From the NCBI GenBank assembly GCA_947504795.1, contig CANNJG010000036.1, positions 1-12,899 of the forward strand: a stretch of DNA of 12,899 nucleotides, in the 5' to 3' direction. Position 1 is the stretch's first letter. Each line of letters begins with the position of its first letter. Shown in pieces: positions 1-6,548 of the stretch. The DNA is from Legionellaceae bacterium (GTDB lineage Bacteria > Pseudomonadota > Gammaproteobacteria > Legionellales > Legionellaceae). The position numbers and the translations under genes were made by a program. The notes beneath the pieces are model-generated. The model ran no database searches. It saw nothing but the letters and a program-made list of their open reading frames with translations, and had not been told where the DNA came from.

Positions 1-41
1 GTGCCTATCATTTCGTCTAACATTTCATCTGTAATAGCCAT
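1..41 (-). CDS. 5' end of an unidentified gene, truncated by the window edge
   Basis: Only about 13 codons are visible. On the minus strand an ATG at 41-39 opens a frame reading MAITDEMLDEMIG that runs off the left edge. A clear Shine-Dalgarno AAGGA (complement of 49-53) lies 7 nt before the ATG, which is the main reason to call it a real start. The visible peptide is acidic and soluble-looking, but too short to identify. It follows ptsH in the same direction after about 120 bp that contain a strong palindrome, so it may be the last gene of the rpmB-rpmG-hpf-ptsH cluster or a separate unit. In some relatives a magnesium transporter gene sits near ptsH; nothing here confirms that. Confidence 0.55.
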   Translation of the reverse strand, partial: MAITDEMLDEMIG

Positions 42-60
42 AAAACTATCCTTGCTACTT

Positions 61-88
61 GGTATTATCCCGCTAGCGCGATAATACC
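61..88. repeat. Perfect palindrome / hairpin between ptsH and the next gene
   Basis: The 9-base arms GGTATTATC (61-69) and GATAATACC (80-88) are exact reverse complements. The 10-base centre contains its own palindrome, CGCTAGCG (71-78). No T-tract follows on either strand, so it is not a textbook intrinsic terminator. It could be an operator for the gene starting at 41, an mRNA-stabilising hairpin after ptsH, or a dispersed palindromic repeat. Confidence 0.6.
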
Positions 89-163
89 GGATTAAGGCTA
101 CTTACACACTTAAAATGACAGGCCCGGAAAAAAAGACGGTTAGCGTTTAGACCCCCGAGGTGC

Positions 164-433
164 TTATTCTTCCTCGTGAAACCGTTGTTGGATAAGGGAT
201 ACCAATGCTTGTTCCATCGCTTCTTCATCTGGTCCATCAATCGTTAGAATAAGATCAGATCCTTTGGGCGCAGCGAGCATCATGACGCCGGTAATACTTT
301 TTCCATTGATGGTTTTATCTTCTTTTGTAATGTCCAGGCGGCTTTGAAACCGAGCGGCTGTAGAGACTAGTTTTGCTGATGCGCGCGCATGCAGGCCAAG
401 TTTGTTGATAATTGTGATAGATATTGTTCGCAT
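164..433 (-). CDS. ptsH: HPr-family phosphocarrier protein (HPr/NPr)
   Basis: Small soluble phosphocarrier of the phosphoenolpyruvate phosphotransferase system. It takes phosphate from enzyme I (or EI-Ntr) and passes it to EIIA-type proteins. The 89 residues match the usual HPr length. The active-site motif GLHARAS is at 13-19 with the phosphorylatable histidine at H15. The regulatory-serine region NGKSITGVMML is at 43-53 with S46 in the canonical position, so both the PEP-dependent site and the HPr-kinase-type site are preserved. The start is ATG at 433-431; the Shine-Dalgarno is weak, which suits translation as a downstream operon gene. It lies 51 bp after hpf on the same strand. No EI, EIIA or rapZ gene is in the window, so whether it serves sugar uptake or a regulatory nitrogen-type PTS (ptsO) cannot be decided here. 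The family assignment is secure. Confidence 0.93.
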   Translation of the reverse strand: MRTISITIINKLGLHARASAKLVSTAARFQSRLDITKEDKTINGKSITGVMMLAAPKGSDLILTIDGPDEEAMEQALVSLIQQRFHEEE

Positions 434-484
434 AAGGTTTGCTCGTATTACTCAGAGGGTTACAAAGACAAAAGCCATGTCCAT

Positions 485-781
485 TTAGGTTTCGTCACGT
501 TTTTCTTTGTGTTTAATAAGCTGTTTGTCGAGTTTATTCATCATGAGATCGATGGAATGGTACATGTCTGTTGATTTACCCGCCGCCTGACATTCAATGG
601 TACTCAAAACTTTGAGGATACCTTCCGCAATCTGCTGGTCGTGGTCTATGGATAAGGTCACCGTCATGTGAGTCAGATCATTAAAATGTCGCTGCAGTTT
701 TAGCGATTTTTCCTCAATGATTGTTTTAAGGGCATCGGTGATTTCTAAATTATGTCCATGGCACTGAATATTCATTTTCAT
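485..781 (-). CDS. hpf: Ribosome hibernation promoting factor, short form
   Basis: HPF binds the 30S subunit in the mRNA/tRNA channel and stabilises inactive (100S) ribosomes in stationary phase or starvation. The 98-residue protein has the short-form length (E. coli HPF is 95). Its pattern is typical: an N-terminal strand and ITDALKTIIEEK helix (about 14-25), a central beta region, then the conserved DMYHSIDLMMNKLDKQLIKHK helix region (about 72-92) with a basic end. There is no C-terminal dimerisation domain as in long HPF. The ATG at 781 is preferred over Met3 because GGAG lies 7 nt upstream of it. It follows rpmG after 74 bp with no convincing terminator and precedes ptsH by 51 bp, so co-transcription with the ribosomal protein genes is plausible. 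In many gammaproteobacteria hpf instead follows rpoN; rpoN is not visible here. Confidence 0.93.
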   Translation of the reverse strand: MKMNIQCHGHNLEITDALKTIIEEKSLKLQRHFNDLTHMTVTLSIDHDQQIAEGILKVLSTIECQAAGKSTDMYHSIDLMMNKLDKQLIKHKEKRDET

Positions 782-855
782 AGAACAGCTCCCTAATAGT
801 GTTAATTCGGCAATCCTTGCCTTCGCCTTTGTCTAAATTAGAAGGAGAGTGGAGA

Positions 856-1020
856 TTACTTCACTTTCTTTTCTTTGAATGCAACGTGCTTGCGTACGAC
901 TGGATCGTACATTTTAAGCTCCATTTTTTCTGGATGATTACGCGGATTCTTAGTTGTAGTCTTGTAATAACCGGTACCGGCAGTCGACTCCATTTTTATT
1001 TTTACAGTTACAGCAGCCAC
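856..1020 (-). CDS. rpmG: 50S ribosomal protein L33
   Basis: Small protein of the large ribosomal subunit near the E site. The reading frame gives 54 residues starting (M)AAVTVKIKMESTAGTGYYK, with TTTKNPRNHPEKMELKMYDP in the middle and VRKHVAFKEKKVK at the end, the full pattern of a bacterial L33. The start codon is GTG at 1020-1018. The only ATG near the N-terminus would remove nine conserved residues, and a strong AGGGGG Shine-Dalgarno lies 8 nt upstream of the GTG, so GTG is well supported. No zinc-binding cysteines are present, so this is the Cys-free form. It begins 17 bp after the rpmB stop, forming the usual rpmB-rpmG pair. Confidence 0.95.
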   Translation of the reverse strand: MAAVTVKIKMESTAGTGYYKTTTKNPRNHPEKMELKMYDPVVRKHVAFKEKKVK

Positions 1021-1037
1021 TTTTTATTCCCCCTTGG

Positions 1038-1274
1038 TTAAATGCGTTCACCTTGTGCGCGCAAGCGTTGCAACACCTGCTCAATACCGAGCTTATCAAT
1101 GGTGCGCATGCCGCGAGCACTGAGTTTTAGAGAAACAAAACGATTTTCATTTTCAACCCAGTATCTATGAGTTTGAATATTGGGTAAGAAACGGCGTTTG
1201 GTTTTATTGTTTGCATGAGACACACGGTTTCCCGTTACAGGGCGTCTTCCGGTGACTTGACATACTCTAGACAT
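1038..1274 (-). CDS. rpmB: 50S ribosomal protein L28
   Basis: Protein of the large ribosomal subunit. The 78-residue length equals E. coli L28. The N-terminus MSRVCQVTGRRPVTGNRVSHANN is typical, followed by the KTKRRFLPNIQTHRYWV segment (about 24-40) and a VSLKLSARGMRTIDKLG block (about 47-63). There is no paired CXXC zinc motif. The ATG at 1274 has GGAG 7 nt upstream. It is the first gene of a leftward cluster with rpmG (17 bp away), hpf and ptsH, and a convincing promoter lies about 80 bp upstream (1356-1384). Confidence 0.96.
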   Translation of the reverse strand: MSRVCQVTGRRPVTGNRVSHANNKTKRRFLPNIQTHRYWVENENRFVSLKLSARGMRTIDKLGIEQVLQRLRAQGERI

Positions 1275-1355
1275 ATAAATACTCCAAATTATTCTTTTTT
1301 CAACTTATTGATCCTATTAAGACCAATATAACGAGGAATTAAAATAGTGACGCCA

Positions 1356-1384
1356 TTTATACCAAATTCGGACGGTCTACGCAA
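1356..1384 (-). promoter_or_regulatory. Putative sigma70 promoter of rpmB-rpmG
   Basis: On the minus strand, TTGCGT (complement of 1379-1384) and TATAAA (complement of 1356-1361) are separated by exactly 17 bp. The -10 is preceded by TGG, giving an extended -10 (TGnTATAAA). It lies after the end of rsmE and upstream of rpmB with a leader of about 75 nt. This is read by eye; no transcription start is known. Confidence 0.6.
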
Positions 1385-1436
1385 GAAAATTTTTTTAATG
1401 AGCGCTCTTACGTCGTGCAGCGTAACATTGTGTTAC

Positions 1437-2165
1437 TTAAAAATCGCCATACCGCGTTTGTATTATTCCCAATGCGGTAATCGCAGCAGTTTCGCTGCGT
1501 AAAATACGCGGGCCTAAACGCACGGCACAGGCTTGATAGTGTGACGTTTCTTCGACTTCTGCAGCGCTCAAGCCGCCTTCAGGTCCCACGATGAGGGCAA
1601 TAGCAGTTGAGGGTTCTTGGATGAGCGGCCAGGTGTCTGCAGTGTGCGGTGACAAGATTAACTTTATCGGCACATCACAGTGAGATAAATAGTAATCTAA
1701 AGTGCAACTGGGATAGATTGTTGGGATTCTATTTCGGCCTGATTGTTCACAGGCCGCGATCGCAATGGCGTGCCATTGTTGTTGTTTTTTTTCTAATCGT
1801 GATGCATCGAGACGGACGACACATCGTTCGGTCAGCAGAGGAGTGATGCTGGTGACCCCAAGTTCTACGGCTTTTTGAATAATCCACTCCATTTTATCCC
1901 CTTTGGCAATCGCTTGTGCCAGGTGAATGGGCCGCGGCGATTCGCGATTGACAACGGTCATGCTCTCAATGCGCACACGAATGCTTTTTTTTTGGATATC
2001 ACAAAGGGTTGCCTGATATTCCCGATTATCGCCACAAAACAAAGTAATACGGTCTCCCAGTGCCAAGCGCAGGACCGGGCCTACATGCTGTGCTGCGCTA
2101 TCGGATAAAGTAATGACATGTCCAGGTTGATAAGACCCCGCTTGAAAAATTCTAATGTGCCGCAT
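1437..2165 (-). CDS. rsmE: 16S rRNA (uracil-1498-N3)-methyltransferase
   Basis: SAM-dependent SPOUT-class methyltransferase that makes m3U1498 in helix 44 of 16S rRNA, in the cytoplasm. At 242 residues it is almost identical in length to E. coli RsmE (243). Visible blocks include the N-terminal PUA-like region (1-70), AIAKGDKMEWIIQKAVELGV (about 86-104), ITPLLTERCVVR (107-118), AACEQSGRNRIP (137-148), the SAM-binding LIVGPEGGLS (191-200) and VRLGPRILRSETAAITAL (215-232), which includes the knot. I chose the ATG at 2165-2163, which gives MRHIRIF like family members; a TTG three codons earlier has no better support. The Shine-Dalgarno is weak. A run of nine A residues on the coding strand (complement of 1985-1993) falls in frame at QKKS. 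The gene is divergent from fumC. In E. coli rsmE neighbours gshB, so the context here differs. Confidence 0.95.
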   Translation of the reverse strand: MRHIRIFQAGSYQPGHVITLSDSAAQHVGPVLRLALGDRITLFCGDNREYQATLCDIQKKSIRVRIESMTVVNRESPRPIHLAQAIAKGDKMEWIIQKAVELGVTSITPLLTERCVVRLDASRLEKKQQQWHAIAIAACEQSGRNRIPTIYPSCTLDYYLSHCDVPIKLILSPHTADTWPLIQEPSTAIALIVGPEGGLSAAEVEETSHYQACAVRLGPRILRSETAAITALGIIQTRYGDF

Positions 2166-2190
2166 GACAACCAATTTTTTATTAAAGAAT

Positions 2191-2207
2191 AAGTCTATGT
2201 TAGACTT
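2191..2207. promoter_or_regulatory. 17-bp palindrome in the divergent rsmE/fumC spacer
   Basis: AAGTCTA (2191-2197) and TAGACTT (2201-2207) form a perfect 7-bp inverted repeat around TGT. It sits mid-way in the 90-bp spacer between the divergent rsmE and fumC starts, where a dimeric repressor or activator would be expected. On the minus strand it would fall inside the spacer of a weak candidate rsmE promoter (TTTCCG, 17 bp, TATTCT). A second short palindrome, TTCTAGAA, lies at 2216-2223. Its function is inferred only from symmetry and position. Confidence 0.35.
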
Positions 2208-2255
2208 GCGGAAAATTCTAGAAATTAAATCAAATTGTTAAGGAGAGTATGAATC

Positions 2256-3641
2256 ATGACGACACGTTCAGAGACAGACAGTATGGGTGCTGTTGATGTT
2301 CCGGCCAATAGGTATTGGGGTGCACAGACGGAACGCTCCTTACATCATTTCCATATTGGCAACGATATCATGCCTTTGAAGCTCATTCATGCATTCGGAA
2401 TTTTAAAAAAAGCGGCTGCGATGACCAACCAAGCGTTAGGTAAACTAAGCGCTGAGAAAACCCAGCTCATTGGCAAAGTAGCGGATGAAGTGAGCATGGG
2501 AAAATTAGATGCTCATTTTCCATTACATGTCTGGCAAACCGGGAGTGGGACGCAAACGAACATGAATGTTAACGAAGTGATCTCGAATCGAGCCATCGAA
2601 TTATCCGGGGGGGTAATGGGGTCCAAACAACCGATACATCCTAACGATGATGTCAACATGTCTCAATCTTCGAACGATACGTTTCCGACGGCCATGCATA
2701 TCGCCGCAGCCCTCGAAATCCGTCAAACCTTGATACCGGCCGTACAAATATTGCGCGATGGTCTCTCACAAAAAATGAACATCTTTAAGGATATCATTAA
2801 GATTGGACGGACTCATTTGCAAGATGCCGTTCCGTTAACATTAGGTCAAGAATTTTCAGGCTATGTTGCGCAATTAGAGGCTAGTTTACAGCGTTTTGAA
2901 AGGGTGCTGCCAGGATTGTATGAGTTGGCATTGGGTGGAACAGCGGTTGGAACGGGTTTGAATACTCATCCAAAATTTGCAGTGCAGGCCGCACAACAAA
3001 TTGCAGCACTGACGGGCTTGCCCTTTGTAACTGCAGAGAATAAATTTATGGCGCTTGCCTCGCATGAAGCGCTTGTTGAGGGGCACGGCGCGATGAAAGC
3101 CTTGGCTTGTGCGCTGATGAAGATTGCTAATGATGTGCGTTGGCTAGGGTCGGGCCCGCGCTGTGGATTGGCGGAGCTCAACCTGCCAGAAAATGAACCG
3201 GGTTCGTCGATTATGCCGGGTAAAGTCAATCCTACGCAGGCGGAAGCTATGACGATGGTCTGCACGCAAGTGATAGGGTCTGATGTGACGGTGAGTATGG
3301 CGGCAAGCCAAGGCAATTTTGAATTAAATGTCTTTAAACCAGTGATTATTTTCAATGTCCTAAACTCCATTCAACTGTTGGCTGATACGTGCCGCTCATT
3401 CAATGAATTTTGCATAACAGGAATAACGCCTAATCTCGGTAAAATTGAGCATTATGTCCAAAATTCTCTGATGTTGGTTACGGCGTTAAATCAACATATC
3501 GGATACGATAAAGCTGCAAAAATTGCAAAGACGGCTCATCATGAAGGGTTATCTTTGAAGGAAGCAGCGGTGAAACTCATGTATTTGACGCCAGAAGAAT
3601 TTGATGCGTTTGTTAAACCTGAAGATATGTTGGGGTCATAA
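2256..3641 (+). CDS. fumC: Class II fumarate hydratase
   Basis: Fumarase C reversibly hydrates fumarate to (S)-malate in the TCA cycle. It is the iron-independent, homotetrameric class in the cytoplasm. The 461 residues compare with 467 in E. coli. All family landmarks are present: GSGTQTNMNVNEVISNRA (96-113), HPNDDVNMSQSSNDTFPTAM (128-147), KIGRTHLQDAVPLTLGQE (182-199) with the catalytic-base region H187, and the superfamily signature GSSIMPGKVNP (316-326) with the catalytic serine in the flexible loop. The ATG at 2256 gives MTTRSETDSMGAVDVPA, colinear with the E. coli N-terminus, and an AGGAG lies 10 nt upstream. An earlier ATG at 2249 is out of frame. trmB starts 2 bp after its stop codon, implying one transcript. 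Confidence 0.97.
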   Translation: MTTRSETDSMGAVDVPANRYWGAQTERSLHHFHIGNDIMPLKLIHAFGILKKAAAMTNQALGKLSAEKTQLIGKVADEVSMGKLDAHFPLHVWQTGSGTQTNMNVNEVISNRAIELSGGVMGSKQPIHPNDDVNMSQSSNDTFPTAMHIAAALEIRQTLIPAVQILRDGLSQKMNIFKDIIKIGRTHLQDAVPLTLGQEFSGYVAQLEASLQRFERVLPGLYELALGGTAVGTGLNTHPKFAVQAAQQIAALTGLPFVTAENKFMALASHEALVEGHGAMKALACALMKIANDVRWLGSGPRCGLAELNLPENEPGSSIMPGKVNPTQAEAMTMVCTQVIGSDVTVSMAASQGNFELNVFKPVIIFNVLNSIQLLADTCRSFNEFCITGITPNLGKIEHYVQNSLMLVTALNQHIGYDKAAKIAKTAHHEGLSLKEAAVKLMYLTPEEFDAFVKPEDMLGS

Positions 3642-3643
3642 TC

Positions 3644-4336
3644 GTGACAGATAGTTCGAAGCGCCTTATTAAAAGTTTTGTACGCCGCGCTGGGCGAATC
3701 AGCCCTCGCCAACAACAAGGGCTGGATCGCAGCTTGCTCACGTATGGCCTGATTCTGACCGACAAGCCCTGGGATTATGCCGACTTATTTGGACGGCGCA
3801 GGGAGGTCGTTTTAGAAATAGGCTTTGGAATGGGACAATCTTTGCTAACCATGGCAATGGCTCAACCTGATATCGATTTTATAGGGATTGAGGTTCATCA
3901 AGCTGGGATCGGCCGTTTGGCTGTAGATTTAGAAGACCACGGCGTTAACAATGTGCGGATCGCACCCTATGATGCGGTAGACGTTTTGCAACAGGGAATA
4001 GCGTCCGCAAGTTTAGCTGGGGTCCAAATTTTTTTTCCGGATCCTTGGCCGAAAGCACGTCATCATAAACGTCGACTTATTCAGCCAGATTTTGTAGGAT
4101 TACTCGTGGACAAACTTAAACCCGGTGGTTTTTTGCATCTTGCCACGGATTGGGGGGCTTACGCCGCGCATATGTATTCTGTTTTAGGTGGTAACGCGCG
4201 TTTAACCAATCTGGCGCCAACATCAGGCTTCGTTTCGCGTCCAGAAACGCGACCAATGACCAAATTTGAGAAAAGAGGGTTGAAACTTGGCCACAAAATA
4301 TGGGATTTACAATTTATTAACTCGAATTCTGGTTAG
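3644..4336 (+). CDS. trmB: tRNA (guanine-N7-)-methyltransferase
   Basis: TrmB uses SAM to methylate G46 in the variable loop of many tRNAs, forming m7G46. The 230 residues are close to E. coli TrmB (239). The Rossmann SAM motif VVLEIGFGMGQSLL is at 55-68 and IGIEVH at 80-85. The diagnostic FPDPWPKARHHKRRL is at 131-145, LATDWGAYAAHM at 166-177, and the C-terminal RPMTKFEKRGLKLGHKIWDL at 203-222. The start is GTG at 3644; a GGGG 8 nt upstream, inside the end of fumC, may serve as ribosome binding site. With only 2 bp after the fumC stop, translation is probably coupled. In other gammaproteobacteria trmB often neighbours mutY or yggL, so this pairing with fumC looks like local arrangement rather than functional linkage. 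Confidence 0.96.
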   Translation: MTDSSKRLIKSFVRRAGRISPRQQQGLDRSLLTYGLILTDKPWDYADLFGRRREVVLEIGFGMGQSLLTMAMAQPDIDFIGIEVHQAGIGRLAVDLEDHGVNNVRIAPYDAVDVLQQGIASASLAGVQIFFPDPWPKARHHKRRLIQPDFVGLLVDKLKPGGFLHLATDWGAYAAHMYSVLGGNARLTNLAPTSGFVSRPETRPMTKFEKRGLKLGHKIWDLQFINSNSG

Positions 4337-4341
4337 AGATG

Positions 4342-4370
4342 TTGCGCAAACGCTGCATACCCCATAGAAT
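4342..4370 (+). promoter_or_regulatory. Putative sigma70 promoter of hflKC(-purA)
   Basis: TTGCGC (4342-4347) and TAGAAT (4365-4370) are separated by 17 bp in the 67-bp trmB-hflK gap, with the hflK ATG about 30 nt after the -10. The -10 matches consensus at five of six positions and the -35 at three. Its first five bases and spacing resemble the rpmB promoter. Read by eye. Confidence 0.45.
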
Positions 4371-4403
4371 TCTTTATTTGAAATTTCAAAGGTTGGACTA
4401 GGC

Positions 4404-5585
4404 ATGGGCTGGAATGAGCCAGATAAGGGTAAAGATCCTTGGGGCGGGCGTAAATCTGAGCCGCCGGATTTAGATGAGGCGCTGAAACGCATTAAAGCCA
4501 ATCTGAAAAAACTATTGATGAAACCCAAGTTGGGTGGAGATGGCAACGGACCTTTCTCCGTTAAATCACCCTTAAAAAATGGGGAAGAAACAGGAATATA
4601 TGTTCCGATATTCCTGGGTCTAATGGGTTTTTTGTGGGTATTGTCTGGTATCTTTATTGTGGATCCAGCTGAGCAAGCAGTCATTTTACGATTTGGACGC
4701 TACGTTGAAACCGTTGGACCTGGGCCTCATTGGATTCCGAGATTTATTGAATCAAAAGTGGTACTCAACGTAGCCCGTGTTGCAGATTACTCCTATTCAG
4801 CGCAAATGCTTACCAAAGATGAAAACTTGGTGTCTGTGGCGGTAGCGGTACAATATCGTATTGGCGATTTACAAGAATATTTGTTTAACGTGGCGGATGC
4901 TGAAGAAGGGTTGCGTCAAGCAACGTCGAGTGCGTTACGCCAAGTTGTTGGGACGACCACACTCGACCAGGTGATTACAGAAGGGCGCGATGCATGGGGA
5001 TCAAGTGTTCAAGATTCGTTAACCAGAATTTTAGCCAGTTACAAAATCGGAATTACGATTGTGAATGTGTCGCCGCAACCTGCACGGGCGCCTGAGAATG
5101 TGCAAGATGCGTTTGATGATACGATTAAAGCCCAAGAAGATGAGAAGCGCTTTAAAGAACAAGCAGGTGCATACGCAGCTCGAGTTATCCCGATCGCGGA
5201 AGGGAACGCAAAGCGCATCAGCGAAGAAGCCAAAGCGTTTGCACTTCAAGTTGTGTTGAAAGCAACGGGCGAAACGGCGGAGTTTCTGCAATTGCTTCCG
5301 CAATTCGAAATAGCACCTTATGTGCTGCAGGAAAGAATGTATTTAGACACGATGACGCACGTATTGCAACAGAGTACTAAGATCGTCGTGGATCAGAAAT
5401 CGAATCAAATGTTCTACTTACCATTGGATAAAATCATGGCAGATCAGCCGCTCTCATCCGCAACCCAATTAGGTGGTAAAGGTACTGATATTGCCGAGGC
5501 GCAAAGTCAAGCGGACGGAAATTCATCACTATTGGAGGGTCGTGCAGTGACTCGACCTGTTGAACCACAAGGGAGAATGGATTGA
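4404..5585 (+). CDS. hflK: HflK, membrane-anchored SPFH protein of the FtsH-regulating complex
   Basis: HflK pairs with HflC in a large inner-membrane cage facing the periplasm that surrounds and modulates the FtsH protease. The 393 residues compare with 419 in E. coli. The N-terminal cytoplasmic tail MGWNEPDKGKDPWGG and the PPDLDEALKRI segment (20-30) are typical, with a single transmembrane helix at about 65-87 (YVPIFLGLMGFLWVLSGIFIV). The SPFH/band-7 domain follows: DPAEQAVILRFGRYVETVGPG (87-107) and on to about 280, with an Ala/Glu-rich coiled-coil stretch near 240-290. The C-terminal tail (about 350-393) is hydrophilic, low in complexity and poorly conserved, as in the family. The TGA stop overlaps the hflC ATG by one base. 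A putative promoter lies just upstream; the ribosome binding site is not strong. Confidence 0.96.
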   Translation: MGWNEPDKGKDPWGGRKSEPPDLDEALKRIKANLKKLLMKPKLGGDGNGPFSVKSPLKNGEETGIYVPIFLGLMGFLWVLSGIFIVDPAEQAVILRFGRYVETVGPGPHWIPRFIESKVVLNVARVADYSYSAQMLTKDENLVSVAVAVQYRIGDLQEYLFNVADAEEGLRQATSSALRQVVGTTTLDQVITEGRDAWGSSVQDSLTRILASYKIGITIVNVSPQPARAPENVQDAFDDTIKAQEDEKRFKEQAGAYAARVIPIAEGNAKRISEEAKAFALQVVLKATGETAEFLQLLPQFEIAPYVLQERMYLDTMTHVLQQSTKIVVDQKSNQMFYLPLDKIMADQPLSSATQLGGKGTDIAEAQSQADGNSSLLEGRAVTRPVEPQGRMD

Positions 5586-6502
5586 TGAACGTGACTAAAG
5601 CGCTTTTGGGTATAGTGGGTGCGGTTGCTTTTTTAGTGATAAGCCTGTCTTTGTTTACGATTCAACAGGGGTATCATGCGATTGAGTTGCGCCTAGGACG
5701 ATTGGTGAATGATGCCGATACTGGAAACCCTCTGGTGTTGGGCCCTGGATTGCATCTGAAAATCCCGCTGATTGAAGGTGTGCGCATTTTTGATACAAGA
5801 ATCCAAACTTTAGATATTAAATCCTCACGCATTGTTACTAAAGAGAAAAAAGATGTGATGGTGGATTATTACGTAAAATGGCGCATTGAAGATTTAGCAA
5901 AATACTTCAAATCAACTGGGGGCATTGCTTTTAAAGCAGAAACCTTGTTAGAACAGCAACTCAATACGTCTCTACGCGCACAATTTGGTAAGCGAACAAT
6001 CTCAGATGTGGTATCGGGTGGACGAGATGATGTGATGGAAGTCCTGCGACTGCGTGCCGAAGAGCAAGCCGGAGAATTAGGCATCCATGTGGTAGATGTG
6101 CGGATTAAAGGGATTGAATTACCCGCGAATACCAGCAATGCCATTTATCAACGAATGCGCGCTGATATGCAAAAAATCGCGAATCATCACCGTGCAGACG
6201 GTCACGCAGAAGCTGAAGCGATTGCAGCGATGGCGGACGCAAAAGTTACGGTATTACTTGCAACCGCACAAAGTGAGGGACTAGTAATGCGCGCAGAAGG
6301 TCAAGCACAGGCCGCGCAGATTTACGCGGATGCGTTCGGAAAAAACAAAGCATTTTTTGTGTTTTATAAAAGTTTGAGAGCGTATGAAGAGAGCTTCAAT
6401 AATAAGCGAGATGTGTTGATCCTGGATAAATCTAGTGCTTTTTTTGATTACTTCAACCATTCTATGGGACAATCGCATTCCTCCGAGCCACAAAAGAAAT
6501 AG
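5585..6502 (+). CDS. hflC: HflC, membrane-anchored SPFH protein, partner of HflK
   Basis: Second subunit of the HflKC complex on the periplasmic face of the inner membrane, acting on FtsH. At 305 residues it is a little shorter than E. coli HflC (334). A single N-terminal transmembrane helix lies at about 5-27, followed by the SPFH region with QQGYHAIELRLGRL (27-40), LGPGLHLKIPLIEGVRIFDTR (52-72) and VDVRIKGIELP (170-180). A long Ala/Glu/Arg-rich helix (about 190-250) contains the RAEGQAQAAQIYADAF motif, and the end has FFVFYKSLRAYEESF (257-271). I use the ATG at 5585, which shares one base with the hflK TGA; a TTG one codon earlier is also open. A GGAG 9 nt upstream lies inside hflK. The overlap implies translational coupling and matched dosage. 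purA follows 46 bp later. Confidence 0.96.
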   Translation: MNVTKALLGIVGAVAFLVISLSLFTIQQGYHAIELRLGRLVNDADTGNPLVLGPGLHLKIPLIEGVRIFDTRIQTLDIKSSRIVTKEKKDVMVDYYVKWRIEDLAKYFKSTGGIAFKAETLLEQQLNTSLRAQFGKRTISDVVSGGRDDVMEVLRLRAEEQAGELGIHVVDVRIKGIELPANTSNAIYQRMRADMQKIANHHRADGHAEAEAIAAMADAKVTVLLATAQSEGLVMRAEGQAQAAQIYADAFGKNKAFFVFYKSLRAYEESFNNKRDVLILDKSSAFFDYFNHSMGQSHSSEPQKK

Positions 6503-6506
6503 GGCT

Positions 6507-6537
6507 TTGACCGGGTTACTTTAATTATCAATATCTA
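6507..6537 (+). promoter_or_regulatory. Possible weak internal promoter for purA
   Basis: TTGACC (6507-6512) matches the -35 consensus at five of six bases and lies in the 46-bp hflC-purA gap. The best downstream -10 candidates are poor: ATATCT at 6531 with 18 bp, or TATCTA at 6532 with 19 bp. The gene may instead rely on read-through from hflKC. Confidence 0.22.
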
Positions 6538-6548
6538 AAGAGTATATA

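Noticed and set aside
799..1041. Plus-strand open frame across the rpmG region
   Set aside because: It is the antisense of the real L33 gene, which is fully recognisable on the minus strand with a strong ribosome binding site.
1422..1436. Small hairpin GTAACA-TTG-TGTTAC just after rsmE as a terminator
   Set aside because: A 6-bp AT-rich stem without a following T-run is too weak to call a terminator.
1985..1993. Nine-base homopolymer inside rsmE as a frameshift
   Set aside because: The reading frame is intact through it and the protein has full length with all motifs; at most a slippage-prone site.
2966..3370. 134-residue open frame antisense to fumC
   Set aside because: It lies wholly inside the intact fumC gene, has no family features, and its composition is that of a reverse-frame shadow.
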